Assembly (NCBI GenBank): GCA_031277685.1
Contig: JAITLV010000319.1
Span: forward strand, 1-39,210
Source: Sphingobacterium sp.
Lineage (GTDB): Bacteria; Bacteroidota; Bacteroidia; Sphingobacteriales; Sphingobacteriaceae
Reading direction: 5' to 3'
Length of the DNA stretch: 39,210 nt
The notes under the pieces were generated by a model, which was not told where the DNA came from, made no database searches, and saw only the letters and a program-made list of their open reading frames with translations. Position numbers and translations under genes: made by a program. This document shows positions 23,935 to 32,994 of this stretch, in pieces (position 1 is the first letter of the stretch; every line of letters begins with the position of its first letter).

Positions 23935-25071
23935 ATGAAAAAGACTATCATTACCTGCCTGCAATTGATGTTATTGCTACCGATATTAGTGTTCGGACAG
24001 CAGACAGCAGAAATTGACCAAAAATTACAGACAATTATGCAGCGCTATCAAGCAATTGGATTGAGCGTGGTACTGGTCAAAAACAACCAGATCGACTTTC
24101 ATAAGAACTATGGCTACAAAAGAATAAAAGACAAAACCCCATTACATAACAATGATATCTTCCGGATAGCTTCGATATCAAAGTCATTTACGGCCACCTC
24201 TTTTATGCAATTGCTAAAACAGGGGCGCTGTTCCCTAGCTGATGATTTCGGAGATCTAGTCGGTTTCCCGATTAGAAACCCCAACTATCCTGACGTAAAA
24301 ATCACTTTGCGAATGGTACTTTCCCATACGTCCAGCATCAATGATAAAAACGGCTATTTTAATCTGGATGTGATCAATCCATCCAAAAATCCAAACTGGA
24401 AAGATTCATACAACGACTATAAACCGGGCAGTCAATACCAATATTGTAATCTAAATTTTAATATGGCTGGAGCCGTATTGGAAAAACTGACGCAGATGCG
24501 TTTCGATAACTATATATCCCAGAATATTCTCAAGCCACTGCATCTTTATGGCGGCTATTGTGTTGACTCGCTGGATCATTCGAGATTTGTCCCTTTATAT
24601 ACATTCGATGAAAATGCAAATTTCAACGAAGAACCCAATGCATATGCCCCAAGACGAGATGAACTTGCCACTTATCAACTGGGATATACGACTCCTGTGC
24701 TCTCTCCGACTGGTGGTATGAAAATATCGACACTTGATCTTGCCAAATATATGCTCATGCATATGAACTATGGGAAGAGTGGCAAGAAGAAAATAATGGA
24801 TAAAAAGTATGCAAAGATTATGCAAACAGCTGTTAATAGCGATGCAGGGTATGGCCTCGCTATTATGAACGAAAATATGGTAATTCCAGGTGTTACATTA
24901 ACGGGACATACGGGCTCCGCTTATGGCTTATATAGTGCTATGTTTTTCAATCCTGTAAAAAAATATGGATTTGTAGTGATCACGAATGGTTGCAACATAC
25001 CCGATAGCGAAAATTTTAATCCTCTTCTCAAAGACTGCATCCGTGCCTTATATGACATGTATATAAAATAG
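23935..25071 (+). CDS. Secreted serine hydrolase, beta-lactamase/class C-like family
   Basis: A 378-residue protein with a signal peptide (MKKTIITCLQLMLLLPILVFGQ) and a serine beta-lactamase-like domain. The nucleophile motif is S80-I-S-K83, the Tyr-x-Asn motif is YCN (in QYQYCNLNF), and the KTG-equivalent is HTG in TLTGHTGSAYG. Such proteins include D-aminopeptidases, esterases and DD-peptidase-like enzymes; true beta-lactamase activity cannot be claimed. The start at 23935 is used because it begins the signal peptide; the ATG at 23905 would add ten residues in front of it. It probably shares a transcript with the LysR gene. Confidence 0.87.
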   Translation: MKKTIITCLQLMLLLPILVFGQQTAEIDQKLQTIMQRYQAIGLSVVLVKNNQIDFHKNYGYKRIKDKTPLHNNDIFRIASISKSFTATSFMQLLKQGRCSLADDFGDLVGFPIRNPNYPDVKITLRMVLSHTSSINDKNGYFNLDVINPSKNPNWKDSYNDYKPGSQYQYCNLNFNMAGAVLEKLTQMRFDNYISQNILKPLHLYGGYCVDSLDHSRFVPLYTFDENANFNEEPNAYAPRRDELATYQLGYTTPVLSPTGGMKISTLDLAKYMLMHMNYGKSGKKKIMDKKYAKIMQTAVNSDAGYGLAIMNENMVIPGVTLTGHTGSAYGLYSAMFFNPVKKYGFVVITNGCNIPDSENFNPLLKDCIRALYDMYIK

Positions 25072-25194
25072 GCTAAAATGCAGTAAAAAAGTTTCACAAT
25101 TTTTATTTTCAACTGTTTATTTTAACTGCGAAAAAAGGGCTTGATAAGTAGAAGAGTTGGAGCACACGCAAAATCATTCCCTGGCTTTCAGCCA

Positions 25195-25235
25195 TAAAAA
25201 TACCCCCACATAGTTGAACACTATTTGGGGGTATT
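25195..25235 (-). terminator. Terminator between convergent serine hydrolase and glutathione peroxidase genes
   Basis: ATACCCCCA (25200-25208) pairs with TGGGGGTAT (25226-25234), with an inner ATAGT/ACTAT and a 5-base loop. On the minus strand the hairpin is followed by a T-run (complement of 25195-25199), which fits termination of the peroxidase transcript; it may also stop plus-strand transcripts. Confidence 0.7.
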
Positions 25236-25257
25236 GCTGTATTTCTTGCCTTTTTAC

Positions 25258-25782
25258 TTATTTCTTATTTCCTACCCAGTTTACAATTGCCGGATCCAAT
25301 GGATTGATTGCAGATCGAAAACGGTGCACCAATTGACCATTTTCATCAATCAAGAATTTTTCAAAATTCCATTTGATATCCCCAGTAAAATCCGGGTTAT
25401 TTTGTGTGATCAAATACTTAAATAAAGGCGAGATCTGATCACCCTTCACATCCACCTTTTCTGCCATCAAAAAATCTACACCATAATTCTGTTCACAAAA
25501 TTCCTGAATCTCGGTATTAGAGCCTGGTTCCTGCTGCCCAAAGTTATTCGCTGGAAAACCAATAATAACCAATTTATCGCCAAATGTCTTGTGTAATTCT
25601 TCCAGGTCTTTATACTGTTTCGTAAAACCACATTTAGAAGCTGTATTGACGATCAATATCTTCTTTCCTTTGAATTCGGACATTTTCACTTCCTGACCTT
25701 CAAGGGTCTTAAAAGTGAAATTATAAATTTCGGGATTGCCAAACAACATTGACATATACACCATAATACTTGCTATAATCAT
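25258..25782 (-). CDS. Glutathione peroxidase-family thiol peroxidase
   Basis: A 174-residue protein of the thioredoxin-fold glutathione peroxidase family that would reduce hydrogen peroxide and lipid hydroperoxides. The catalytic residue is Cys51 in NTASKCGFTKQY (no selenocysteine). The partner residues lie in FPANNFGQQEPGS (Gln) and DIKWNFEKFLI (Trp and Asn). Bacterial Cys-type enzymes of this family usually use thioredoxin rather than glutathione. The first 14 residues are hydrophobic and could be a short signal or an over-extended start; Met10 or Met12 are alternatives. It lies 11 bases downstream of the GlcNAc kinase-like gene and is probably co-transcribed. Confidence 0.9.
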   Translation of the reverse strand: MIIASIMVYMSMLFGNPEIYNFTFKTLEGQEVKMSEFKGKKILIVNTASKCGFTKQYKDLEELHKTFGDKLVIIGFPANNFGQQEPGSNTEIQEFCEQNYGVDFLMAEKVDVKGDQISPLFKYLITQNNPDFTGDIKWNFEKFLIDENGQLVHRFRSAINPLDPAIVNWVGNKK

Positions 25783-25793
25783 ATTTTTTTAGT

Positions 25794-26660
25794 TTAAAGA
25801 CTCAACAGTGAGTTACTCTCTCTTTCCAATACCGCATTGAACAATTCGTTAATCGGCGATTTGAGGATTGTACCAATCTTAATCTGATGTGCTTCACAGA
25901 CTTCACGTAATAATAAATCAAAACTGTATGCTATTGATCCGACAAAGTGGCATTCATACTGATTGTAATCAGCATACGTTAAAATAGATGCTTGTACAAA
26001 CTCTTCAAAACCACCTTTCACTAGGTCAATAATAAATGGATGGGTAATATTATCAGACATGAATGGCGCAAAAGATGCTAAAAAAGCATTTGGCCGTTCT
26101 TTCTGATAGACGTTTTTTATAACAATCTCTTTATTTATCCGGTATTTGATGGCAAACTTTTCGTTCAAATCTTTTGGCATGCGGCCATAAAGGAATAAAC
26201 GCAGCAGCTTTTTTCCAAAATAAGCACCAGAACCTTCATCCCCTAGCACGTAACCATTGCCGTTGTGTGAAGGCATTAACTCTTCCCCATCAAAAAAGCT
26301 GAGATCTGATCCTGTACCAAGTGTAGCTACATATCCTTTTTTATTACCACAGGTCGCCAAAGCGCTCCCAAAAAGATCATTCTCAACAGCGATATAGGCA
26401 TTTTCAAACAAGGGGGTCAAGGCATTTGAAACCATTTCACGACGGTCCGGGGTAATACAGCCTGCTCCAAAAAAATAAAGTTCCGTAACCTCATCCGCAT
26501 AGGGTATTATTTCGGGTATTTCCTTAATAACCCGTGTGATTTCTTTTTCATTAACAAAAAAAGGATTGAGTCCATTTGTACTGAACGAAATAGGTGCACT
26601 GTCGGGCAACTCCAATTTCCAATCTGACTTTGACGAGCCACTATCAACAACTAAGATCAT
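25794..26660 (-). CDS. N-acetylglucosamine kinase-like BadF/BadG-type ATPase
   Basis: A 288-residue ASKHA-fold ATPase. The phosphate-1 loop VVDSGSSKSDWKL is at residues 4-16, a GAGCITPDRR segment lies near 70, VENDLFGSALA near 95, and the phosphate-2 GTGSDLSFFDG near 118. A conserved GDEGSGAYFGKKLL follows near 142. These are typical of Bacteroidota proteins annotated as N-acetylglucosamine kinase, which would phosphorylate amino sugars recovered from cell wall. The specificity is inferred. It is first in a two-gene minus-strand operon with the peroxidase. Confidence 0.83.
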   Translation of the reverse strand: MILVVDSGSSKSDWKLELPDSAPISFSTNGLNPFFVNEKEITRVIKEIPEIIPYADEVTELYFFGAGCITPDRREMVSNALTPLFENAYIAVENDLFGSALATCGNKKGYVATLGTGSDLSFFDGEELMPSHNGNGYVLGDEGSGAYFGKKLLRLFLYGRMPKDLNEKFAIKYRINKEIVIKNVYQKERPNAFLASFAPFMSDNITHPFIIDLVKGGFEEFVQASILTYADYNQYECHFVGSIAYSFDLLLREVCEAHQIKIGTILKSPINELFNAVLERESNSLLSL

Positions 26661-26699
26661 ACAAATTCTTGATTATTTTCCCCTTATAAACTAGTGTAT

Positions 26700-26707
26700 C
26701 AAATATA
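26700..26707 (-). promoter_or_regulatory. Putative -7 element of the GlcNAc kinase-like operon
   Basis: The minus strand reads TATATTTG, an exact TAnnTTTG match 39 bases before the start codon. No -33 element at standard spacing is found. Confidence 0.45.
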
Positions 26708-26862
26708 CGAAAATTACGCCCAAACTGAAACGGCGATTCTTAAAGAAAATACGTATCTTGGATTTCTTATGTAACATCTTGACAATCCAATGAAACTTTT
26801 TAAATCAATTAAAGTTTAAAGGATTTAATGAACTATTGAAGAACCAACAAAACATTTTTTTG

Positions 26863-26894
26863 TTTGATTTAAGCATAAGATACTTTTAATTTTG
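26863..26894 (+). promoter_or_regulatory. Promoter of the M61 peptidase gene
   Basis: TTTG (26863-26866), a 20-base spacer and TAATTTTG (26887-26894) match the Bacteroidota consensus exactly; the start codon is 25 bases downstream. Confidence 0.75.
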
Positions 26895-26919
26895 TAAGCG
26901 CATACTAAAATCATCTTTC

Positions 26920-28665
26920 ATGGATAGTGACCATTTAAACATACCGACAATAAACTTTGAGGTATCTTTTCCAGAAGTACAGGCTCATTACATTGACGTA
27001 AAAATGAGCCTCAAAAAACTCAATCAGCCCTATGTTGATCTAAAAATGCCAGTTTGGTCTCCAGGTTCTTACTTAATTCGTGAATATGCAAAAAATGTAG
27101 AGCGATTTAGCCCTGTCGATGCCAATGGAAATCCCGTTCCTTTCAGCAAAATATCAAAAAATACCTGGCGCATTACAACAGATGCACTAGATCAGATAGA
27201 TGTACACTATTCGGTATATGGCTTTGAAGTCTCTGTCCGTACAAATTTTTTCGACAGTGACCACGCATTTATCGTCCCAACAGCAACATTTCTACATATT
27301 GAAGGTTATCTTAACGTCCCTTCGACTATCGTTATTGTACCAAAAGAAACCTGGAAAAGTATATCAACTGGACTTGAACGATTGACGCAACATACTTTCC
27401 ATGCGCCCAACTTTGACGTTTTATATGACAGTCCGATTGAAGTAGGTAACCAGGATATTTGGAAGTTTCATGCTGCAGGAGTAGAACATGAGTGCGCCAT
27501 GGTGGGTGGTGGCTCCTATGACAAAGAACGTCTTACCACAGACATTACACGTATTGTAGAAGAAGAAACCCGTATATGGGGATCAAATCCCAACAAACGT
27601 TATGTTATTATCACACACAATTATCAATCTGGTGGTGGTGGTCTTGAGCACCTCAACTCCACTGTACTGGGGGCTTCGAGAAATGCATATCGCAATGAAC
27701 ACAGCTACAAAACCTATCTAAGCCTCGTAGCCCATGAATATTTCCACCTTTGGAATGTTAAGCGCCTACGCCCCAAAGCATTGGGACCATTTGACTATGA
27801 TGGAGAGAACTATACCACAGGGTTATGGATCATGGAAGGGTTTACCTCGTATTACGACAATCTAATCATTAAACGCTGCGGATTCTACGACGAGAAGGAG
27901 TATCTGACATTATTGGCAAATGACTTCAATATTGTATTGAACCGTCCGGGGCATGAAATACAATCTGCGGCCGCATCAAGCTTTGACACTTGGATTAAAT
28001 ATTATAGACCAGACGAAAATGCGATTAACTCATCCATTTCATACTATAACAAAGGAGCTATGCTCACTGCTTTGCTTGACATCAAAGTCATAGCAGCCAC
28101 AGACGGTAAAGTAAAATTGGATGATATCATCCGCGCCGCCTATGAAGAATTCTTCTTAAAACTGGATCGCGGATTTGAAGAAAACGAATTTCAAAGTCTA
28201 GCCGAGCGTATTGCAGGCACCTCGCTAGACGACATATTCCAGGCTGCCCATCAAGATGGGGAGCTCGATTACAATGATTATTTCAATTTGGTGGGATACG
28301 AGATCGTAGACACCAACGAAGATAGCGACGCCTTAACGCTGGGAATAACGACCCACAAAATGGATGGTCTCATCAGTGTTGCCACCGTGGAGAAAGGAAC
28401 CGGTGCTTATGATGCGGGATTGAGTGTAAAAGATGAATTGATTGCGATAAACAATATCAGATTAGATGTAAAAGACAAAGAGATCGATTTCATTACCCAG
28501 CATGCTGCGGATGGTGATGTATTGAATTTCCTAGTTGCAAGAGATGGTCTAGTGAGAGAGGTACCTGTTCAGATCAGAAGAAACAATAGAAAGGCCTATG
28601 AGATCCGTCCACTTAAAGAACAGACATTCTTGCAAGAGTTGCTCGGAAAAATTTGGATGGCCTAA
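26920..28665 (+). CDS. M61-family metallopeptidase with PDZ domain
   Basis: A 581-residue zinc aminopeptidase of the M61 (glycyl aminopeptidase) family. An N-terminal beta-sandwich domain (about residues 1-180) precedes the gluzincin catalytic domain with H272-E-Y-F-H276 and the third zinc ligand Glu306 in WIMEGFTSYY. A C-terminal PDZ domain (about 465-560, with GAYDAGLSVKDELIAINNIRLD) would bind peptide ends. No signal peptide is obvious, so the cellular location is uncertain. It has its own promoter and ends at a perfect palindromic terminator. Confidence 0.92.
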   Translation: MDSDHLNIPTINFEVSFPEVQAHYIDVKMSLKKLNQPYVDLKMPVWSPGSYLIREYAKNVERFSPVDANGNPVPFSKISKNTWRITTDALDQIDVHYSVYGFEVSVRTNFFDSDHAFIVPTATFLHIEGYLNVPSTIVIVPKETWKSISTGLERLTQHTFHAPNFDVLYDSPIEVGNQDIWKFHAAGVEHECAMVGGGSYDKERLTTDITRIVEEETRIWGSNPNKRYVIITHNYQSGGGGLEHLNSTVLGASRNAYRNEHSYKTYLSLVAHEYFHLWNVKRLRPKALGPFDYDGENYTTGLWIMEGFTSYYDNLIIKRCGFYDEKEYLTLLANDFNIVLNRPGHEIQSAAASSFDTWIKYYRPDENAINSSISYYNKGAMLTALLDIKVIAATDGKVKLDDIIRAAYEEFFLKLDRGFEENEFQSLAERIAGTSLDDIFQAAHQDGELDYNDYFNLVGYEIVDTNEDSDALTLGITTHKMDGLISVATVEKGTGAYDAGLSVKDELIAINNIRLDVKDKEIDFITQHAADGDVLNFLVARDGLVREVPVQIRRNNRKAYEIRPLKEQTFLQELLGKIWMA

Positions 28666-28718
28666 TACAGATATATATGTGAGCACAACACGATTGCGTG
28701 TCAATCCAAATTGAACTT

Positions 28719-28762
28719 TAAACAGCAAGCGCAGAAAAATATTTTTCTGCGCTTGCTGTTTA
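28719..28762. terminator. Perfect 44-base palindrome, bidirectional terminator
   Basis: Bases 28719-28740 are the exact reverse complement of 28741-28762. The GC-rich part CAGCAAGCGCAG/CTGCGCTTGCTG forms the stem, with A and T runs at its centre. It lies between the convergent M61 peptidase and outer-membrane protein genes and can end both. Confidence 0.85.
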
Positions 28763-28764
28763 TT

Positions 28765-29265
28765 TTAGAACTTATATCTTACCGAAAATCCTATTGGATC
28801 AAACAACTTGATACTGGATTCGTTTAAAAAATCGAAATAAGGTTTTACATCCAATGAAATCTGAAATGGAGTCTGAGGAATATTATATTCAATCCCCACA
28901 ATACCGTCTATACTTAAATTAAGATGCGAATCGAACGAATGACGCTGACCCTCGATAATTTTGTCTTTTTCTTTGTACGATCCAATACTTCCACCAAAAC
29001 CATAGTACCAATTTAGACCAGCTGTCAAAGGTTTGTAAATCTCATACAATCCAACGACACGAAATCGACGATAATCAGAATTGCTCTGAATACTCACAAT
29101 ACCTTCCAACGCATGATTCGAATTAAGCGTGTGACGATACGTAATCCCTTGAGCAGAGCCAAACCGCCCACCAATAGCGCCTCTATTATCCAGCTGAGCT
29201 ACAGCTTTATTGGACAATACACCAAACATCAGCATTCCACCGACAGCCAAAAATATTTTTCTCAT
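28765..29265 (-). CDS. Small outer-membrane beta-barrel-like secreted protein
   Basis: A 166-residue protein with a signal peptide (MRKIFLAVGGMLMFGVLSNKAVAQ), then alternating hydrophobic/polar, glycine- and aromatic-rich segments (RGAIGGRFGSAQGITYRH, LNWYYGFGGSIGSY) ending in FSVRYKF, an aromatic C-terminus typical of outer-membrane barrels. The function is unknown. The start at 29265 is preferred to the TTG at 29304 because it begins the signal peptide and because the promoter -7 element (29302-29309) overlaps the earlier codon. Confidence 0.8.
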   Translation of the reverse strand: MRKIFLAVGGMLMFGVLSNKAVAQLDNRGAIGGRFGSAQGITYRHTLNSNHALEGIVSIQSNSDYRRFRVVGLYEIYKPLTAGLNWYYGFGGSIGSYKEKDKIIEGQRHSFDSHLNLSIDGIVGIEYNIPQTPFQISLDVKPYFDFLNESSIKLFDPIGFSVRYKF

Positions 29266-29301
29266 AAAAATTGAACGCTTTATATTCTCCTTTATATATA
29301 T

Positions 29302-29333
29302 CAAAAGTAATAATTACAGCTATAACGACACAA
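29302..29333 (-). promoter_or_regulatory. Promoter of the outer-membrane protein gene at 29265
   Basis: On the minus strand TTG (29333-29331), a 21-base spacer and TACTTTTG (29309-29302) match the Bacteroidota consensus; transcription would begin near 29295. Confidence 0.65.
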
Positions 29334-29434
29334 TGTTTAATTTGTTATGACATTAATCCCAATATCACCAACTTTATTTCTGATATTTTTTTTATATTTA
29401 AGTCAATAGTGGTAACCAAATAAACTCAAGTGAT

Positions 29435-31201
29435 ATGGGCAGAATTTTTGACTTTATAACCTTATATAAAGAAAAATACGCAAAGGACATTATGGTGGCA
29501 GGGAGAGATGCCAGTGGCAGCTGGAAAACTTATTCCACCAAAGAATATACAGAAGCAATTGATACTTTGAGCAGGGCTCTACTAAAATTGGACCTGAAGA
29601 AGGGAGATCGTGTGGGAATCATGTCCGGTAATAGGCCAGAATGGAATTTGGTTGACTTTGCCTGCAATCAAATCGGACTTGCAACAGTCCCCCTCTACCC
29701 CACTTTATCTGCACAGGACCTATCATTCATTGTCAACGATTCGGATGTCAAAGTATTATTTGTAAGCAATAAAGACTTGACTGCCCGTATTGAACAAGCG
29801 ATCAAGGAACATGGCATACAGCCCCAAGTGTATACGTTTGACCAGATTGAAAATCATACGCCCTTAACCGAATTAATAGCAAGTGCAACAGACGACACAA
29901 CCGATCTCGCTAGCCATCGCGATAGTGTTACGGAAGACGATTTACTGACATTGATTTACACCTCGGGTACCACAGGCCGCCCCAAAGGGGTATATCTCTC
30001 TCATAAAAACGTGTATAGCAATGTTACGGCCTGTAATTATTTGATACGAGAGGATTTTAAAACCGCACTTAGCTTTCTTCCATTATGCCATATTTTTGAA
30101 CGTATGGTCGTGTATATGTATTACTCGAAAGGTATCCAAATTTACTTTTCAGAAACCTTGGATAATGTAGTTGCGGATATCAATGATGTAAAACCAGATG
30201 TGTTTACAACAGTACCGCGCGTACTTGAAAAAGTCTATGACAAAATTATCGAAAAAGGGAAAGCGCTCACCGGAATTAAAAAGAAGCTGTTCTTCTGGGC
30301 AGTGGACCTCGGGTTAAAATTCCAGGAGCCCGGTAAAAATGGACCATTCTACAATTTCAAACTCGGTATTGCCCGCAAGCTCATTTTTTCTAAATGGCAA
30401 GAAGCATTAGGAGGCAATATTAAGATTATCGTATCTGGAGGCGCAGCCCTTCAAGAGCGTTTAGCGCGCATATTTTGGGCAGCTGACCTGAAAGTACTTG
30501 AAGGGTATGGTTTGACAGAAACCTCTCCAGTTATTGCCGTAAATTCTTATCTGCCAAATGGTTTAAAATTTGGAACTGTCGGAAAGCCGCTCAAAAATCT
30601 TGAAGTAAAAATTGCCTCAGACGGCGAGATCCTTGTGAAAGGCCCTAGTATCACAACGGGCTATTATCAAAACGAAGAAGCGACGAAAGAAGCGTTCGAT
30701 GAAAATGGCTTTTTCAAAACCGGAGATATTGGCGAAATTACCCCAGATGGGTTCCTAAAGATCACCGACCGAAAGAAAGAAATGTTTAAAACAGCTGGTG
30801 GAAAATACATTGCTCCCCAGTCTATTGAAAATAAGTTAATGGAATCCACCCTGATCGGGCAGGTCATGGTAATCGGTGAAAACAGAAAATTCCCAAGTGC
30901 GCTGATCGTTCCGGCCTTCGATGTTCTTTCAAAGTGGGCCGGTCAAAAAGGAATATCAAGCAGTTCAAATGAAGATATCATTAAAAATCCAGAAGTTGTT
31001 CAAAAATATCAAGAGGAAATAAACCGATTATCCAGTAACTTTGGACATTGGGAGATTGTCAAGAAATTTATTCTTTTACCAAAAGAATGGACAATAAATG
31101 AAGGTCAATTGACACCCAAATTGAGTTTGAAAAGAAAAGTTATTTTAAAAGAGAATGAGGCTGCAATCGACAAATTGTATGTGGAACAGCATCAAGAATA
31201 A
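29435..31201 (+). CDS. Long-chain acyl-CoA synthetase (AMP-forming)
   Basis: A 588-residue adenylate-forming enzyme that activates long-chain fatty acids to acyl-CoA at the membrane. The ATP-binding motif LIYTSGTTGRPKGVYLSH lies near residues 174-191, the linker/adenine motif EGYGLTETSPVIAVN near 355, GFFKTGDIGEI near 427 and the hinge DRKKEMFKTAGGKYIAP near 446. This is the FadD15/eukaryote-like long-chain type common in Bacteroidota. A weak -7 element (TATATTTA, 29393-29400) precedes it. It is followed after 36 bases by the YihY-family gene, so the two are probably co-transcribed. Confidence 0.92.
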   Translation: MGRIFDFITLYKEKYAKDIMVAGRDASGSWKTYSTKEYTEAIDTLSRALLKLDLKKGDRVGIMSGNRPEWNLVDFACNQIGLATVPLYPTLSAQDLSFIVNDSDVKVLFVSNKDLTARIEQAIKEHGIQPQVYTFDQIENHTPLTELIASATDDTTDLASHRDSVTEDDLLTLIYTSGTTGRPKGVYLSHKNVYSNVTACNYLIREDFKTALSFLPLCHIFERMVVYMYYSKGIQIYFSETLDNVVADINDVKPDVFTTVPRVLEKVYDKIIEKGKALTGIKKKLFFWAVDLGLKFQEPGKNGPFYNFKLGIARKLIFSKWQEALGGNIKIIVSGGAALQERLARIFWAADLKVLEGYGLTETSPVIAVNSYLPNGLKFGTVGKPLKNLEVKIASDGEILVKGPSITTGYYQNEEATKEAFDENGFFKTGDIGEITPDGFLKITDRKKEMFKTAGGKYIAPQSIENKLMESTLIGQVMVIGENRKFPSALIVPAFDVLSKWAGQKGISSSSNEDIIKNPEVVQKYQEEINRLSSNFGHWEIVKKFILLPKEWTINEGQLTPKLSLKRKVILKENEAAIDKLYVEQHQE

Positions 31202-31237
31202 CAATTTGCACGATTATTGGAATGGGATAATCTTATT

Positions 31238-32239
31238 ATGAAGCACGTTACACTAAAGGATTTATTTACACTTGGATACTGGAAAAATATTTGGCATGTC
31301 ATGATTGATGCCTTTAATGGGTTCAATGATGACAAGTGCATGAAGAAAAGTGCGTCACTAGCTTATTATACAATCTTTTCGATAGGTCCGCTACTCATGA
31401 TCGTCATTTGGTGTATCGGTTTCTTTTACGGTGAACATCTTCAAAGTGGCTCTTCTGCGCAGGATGAGGTGCTAGAAGAAGTCATGGTACTTTTCGGGCA
31501 AGATGTAACGACACAGATTCAGTCCTATCTCCAGAAAATTACTTTTGAAAACAAATCCAATATGGGGATCACCATAGGTATTGTCACCTTGGTCATTTCC
31601 TCTACGACCTTGTTTGTCGATATCCAAGATTCTATCAACAATATCTGGAAAGTGAAGCCCAAACCCAAGAAAGGTTGGTTAAAATTGATCATCAATAGAT
31701 TGATTTCCTTTTCCATCGTTATTGCTTTAGGTTTTTTATTAATGGCTTCATTAATGATAAACGGGGTTATCGTCGCAGTAACCAATTTGGTTATGACTTA
31801 TTTCCCCATTATTCCAATTGCGCTGATATCTTGGGTAAATACCGGCATTACATTTTCTATTATCGTTATATTATTTGGGTTTATCTTTTCGTTCCTACCG
31901 GATGCCAAAGTGAAGTTTCGTGATATGCTCGGTGGGGCAATTTTCACCGGACTCCTTTTTATGTTAGGCCGCTACGGCATCTCACTTTACCTCAATCTCT
32001 CTTCCACAGCTAGTTTTTATGGTGCCGCAGGTTCTATCATCATCATGTTATTGTGGATCTATTATTCCGCTGCGATCCTTTATTTTGGTGCTGAATTTAC
32101 TAAATTCTACGCCATCAAATTTGGAGCGGGTATTGTACCTTCAGCGTTTGCCGTAGCGATTGAACAAACAGAAAAAGTAAAGAAAATGGGCACTGATGCA
32201 GAAGCCCATATCGGAGATACAATTCAAGTCTTAAAGTAG
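31238..32239 (+). CDS. YihY/BrkB-family inner-membrane protein
   Basis: A 333-residue membrane protein with about six hydrophobic helices. It has family hallmarks: KKSASLAYYTIFSIGPLLMIVIW near residue 30, a cytosolic loop with IQDSINNIWKVKPKPKKGW near 130, and the terminal helix with YGAAGSIIIMLLWIYYSAAILYFGAEFTK near 265-293. The family was once called RNase BN in error; its function is not settled, with transport or envelope roles proposed. The ATG at 31238 is chosen over the TTG at 31217. It is co-directional with the acyl-CoA synthetase. Confidence 0.88.
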   Translation: MKHVTLKDLFTLGYWKNIWHVMIDAFNGFNDDKCMKKSASLAYYTIFSIGPLLMIVIWCIGFFYGEHLQSGSSAQDEVLEEVMVLFGQDVTTQIQSYLQKITFENKSNMGITIGIVTLVISSTTLFVDIQDSINNIWKVKPKPKKGWLKLIINRLISFSIVIALGFLLMASLMINGVIVAVTNLVMTYFPIIPIALISWVNTGITFSIIVILFGFIFSFLPDAKVKFRDMLGGAIFTGLLFMLGRYGISLYLNLSSTASFYGAAGSIIIMLLWIYYSAAILYFGAEFTKFYAIKFGAGIVPSAFAVAIEQTEKVKKMGTDAEAHIGDTIQVLK

Positions 32240-32244
32240 TCACA

Positions 32245-32928
32245 CTATTTTTTTTCTTTTTTTCCACTGATAGAGCCGTCTATTCCGATCACATCGATGA
32301 CCCTATCGCCAATTTGTGTGATATCTGATTTCAGACCAATCATCACCGTAAAAATATTGACCGGTGTATCCTGTATCTTTCTGAAATTATGCAAGTAACC
32401 CAGCTCCAATCCAAGGAAAAAGCCATTGAATTTGTAGTCAGCTCCAGCACCTAGTTTACTGGACAGGTTAAAACGATTTATATTTTCCATTTTAACCAGC
32501 TTCTGATCAGCCATTACATTCGCACGGGGCTCACTTGTCAAGCCTATTCCCGGTCCAAGAAAACCGTAAACATTCAATCTGCGCATCTGTTTTCGCACAC
32601 CGCCTGAAAATGCGAAAGTATAAAAGTTCGTATTTGCATCTTCAATGCGATAGGCATAATCGGGATCGGGCAGACGTTGTTTGTATTTAAATGATAAAGT
32701 GTATAGTGTTGGCGAAACAAAAAACATGGAATTTTTAAGAGAGATATCCAACCCAATACTACCTGAAAATTTTGGAGAGAGTATATCCCTGGTTTTCCCT
32801 ATGGGAAAGCCCATCCCAGTTGTTCCCCAATAATAAACTTTTCGGTAATGAATTGTGTCAACACCCCCTTGCGCATAGGCATTGGCACACAAAGAAAGAA
32901 AAATAAAAGCAATAAGAAATCTTTTCAT
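32245..32928 (-). CDS. Outer-membrane beta-barrel protein (PorT-like type)
   Basis: A 227-residue protein with a signal peptide (MKRFLIAFIFLSLCANAYAQ) and repeated amphipathic strands such as GSIGLDISLKNSMFFVSPTLYTL and FFLGLELGYLHNF, the pattern of an eight-or-so-stranded outer-membrane barrel. The tail is charged (SISGKKEKK) rather than aromatic. No specific function is recognised; PorT-like or generic outer membrane beta-barrel annotation is the closest. A hairpin ends six bases before its start codon. Confidence 0.75.
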   Translation of the reverse strand: MKRFLIAFIFLSLCANAYAQGGVDTIHYRKVYYWGTTGMGFPIGKTRDILSPKFSGSIGLDISLKNSMFFVSPTLYTLSFKYKQRLPDPDYAYRIEDANTNFYTFAFSGGVRKQMRRLNVYGFLGPGIGLTSEPRANVMADQKLVKMENINRFNLSSKLGAGADYKFNGFFLGLELGYLHNFRKIQDTPVNIFTVMIGLKSDITQIGDRVIDVIGIDGSISGKKEKK

Positions 32929-32934
32929 TTAAAA

Positions 32935-32968
32935 GCGTTTAATACTGAATAAGAACAATATTAAACGC
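32935..32968 (-). promoter_or_regulatory. Hairpin at the start of the beta-barrel gene
   Basis: GCGTTTAATA (32935-32944) and TATTAAACGC (32959-32968) form a 10-bp perfect dyad with a 14-base spacer. On the minus strand it is followed by TTTTAA and then the start codon at 32928. It could terminate the upstream WbqC transcript or regulate translation of the barrel gene. Confidence 0.45.
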
Positions 32969-32994
32969 ATAATGTTCAAGGCCGTAAGAATATT

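Noticed and set aside
23935..25071. Annotation of the serine hydrolase as an antibiotic-resistance beta-lactamase.
   Set aside because: The SxxK, YxN and HTG motifs are shared with many esterases and peptidases, and no class-specific signature was seen.
29266..29304. TTG start extending the outer-membrane protein by 13 residues.
   Set aside because: It would place residues before a clear signal peptide, and the codon lies in the promoter -7 element.
31217..31237. TTG start extending the YihY-family protein by 7 residues.
   Set aside because: The ATG at 31238 is a standard start and the family begins there.
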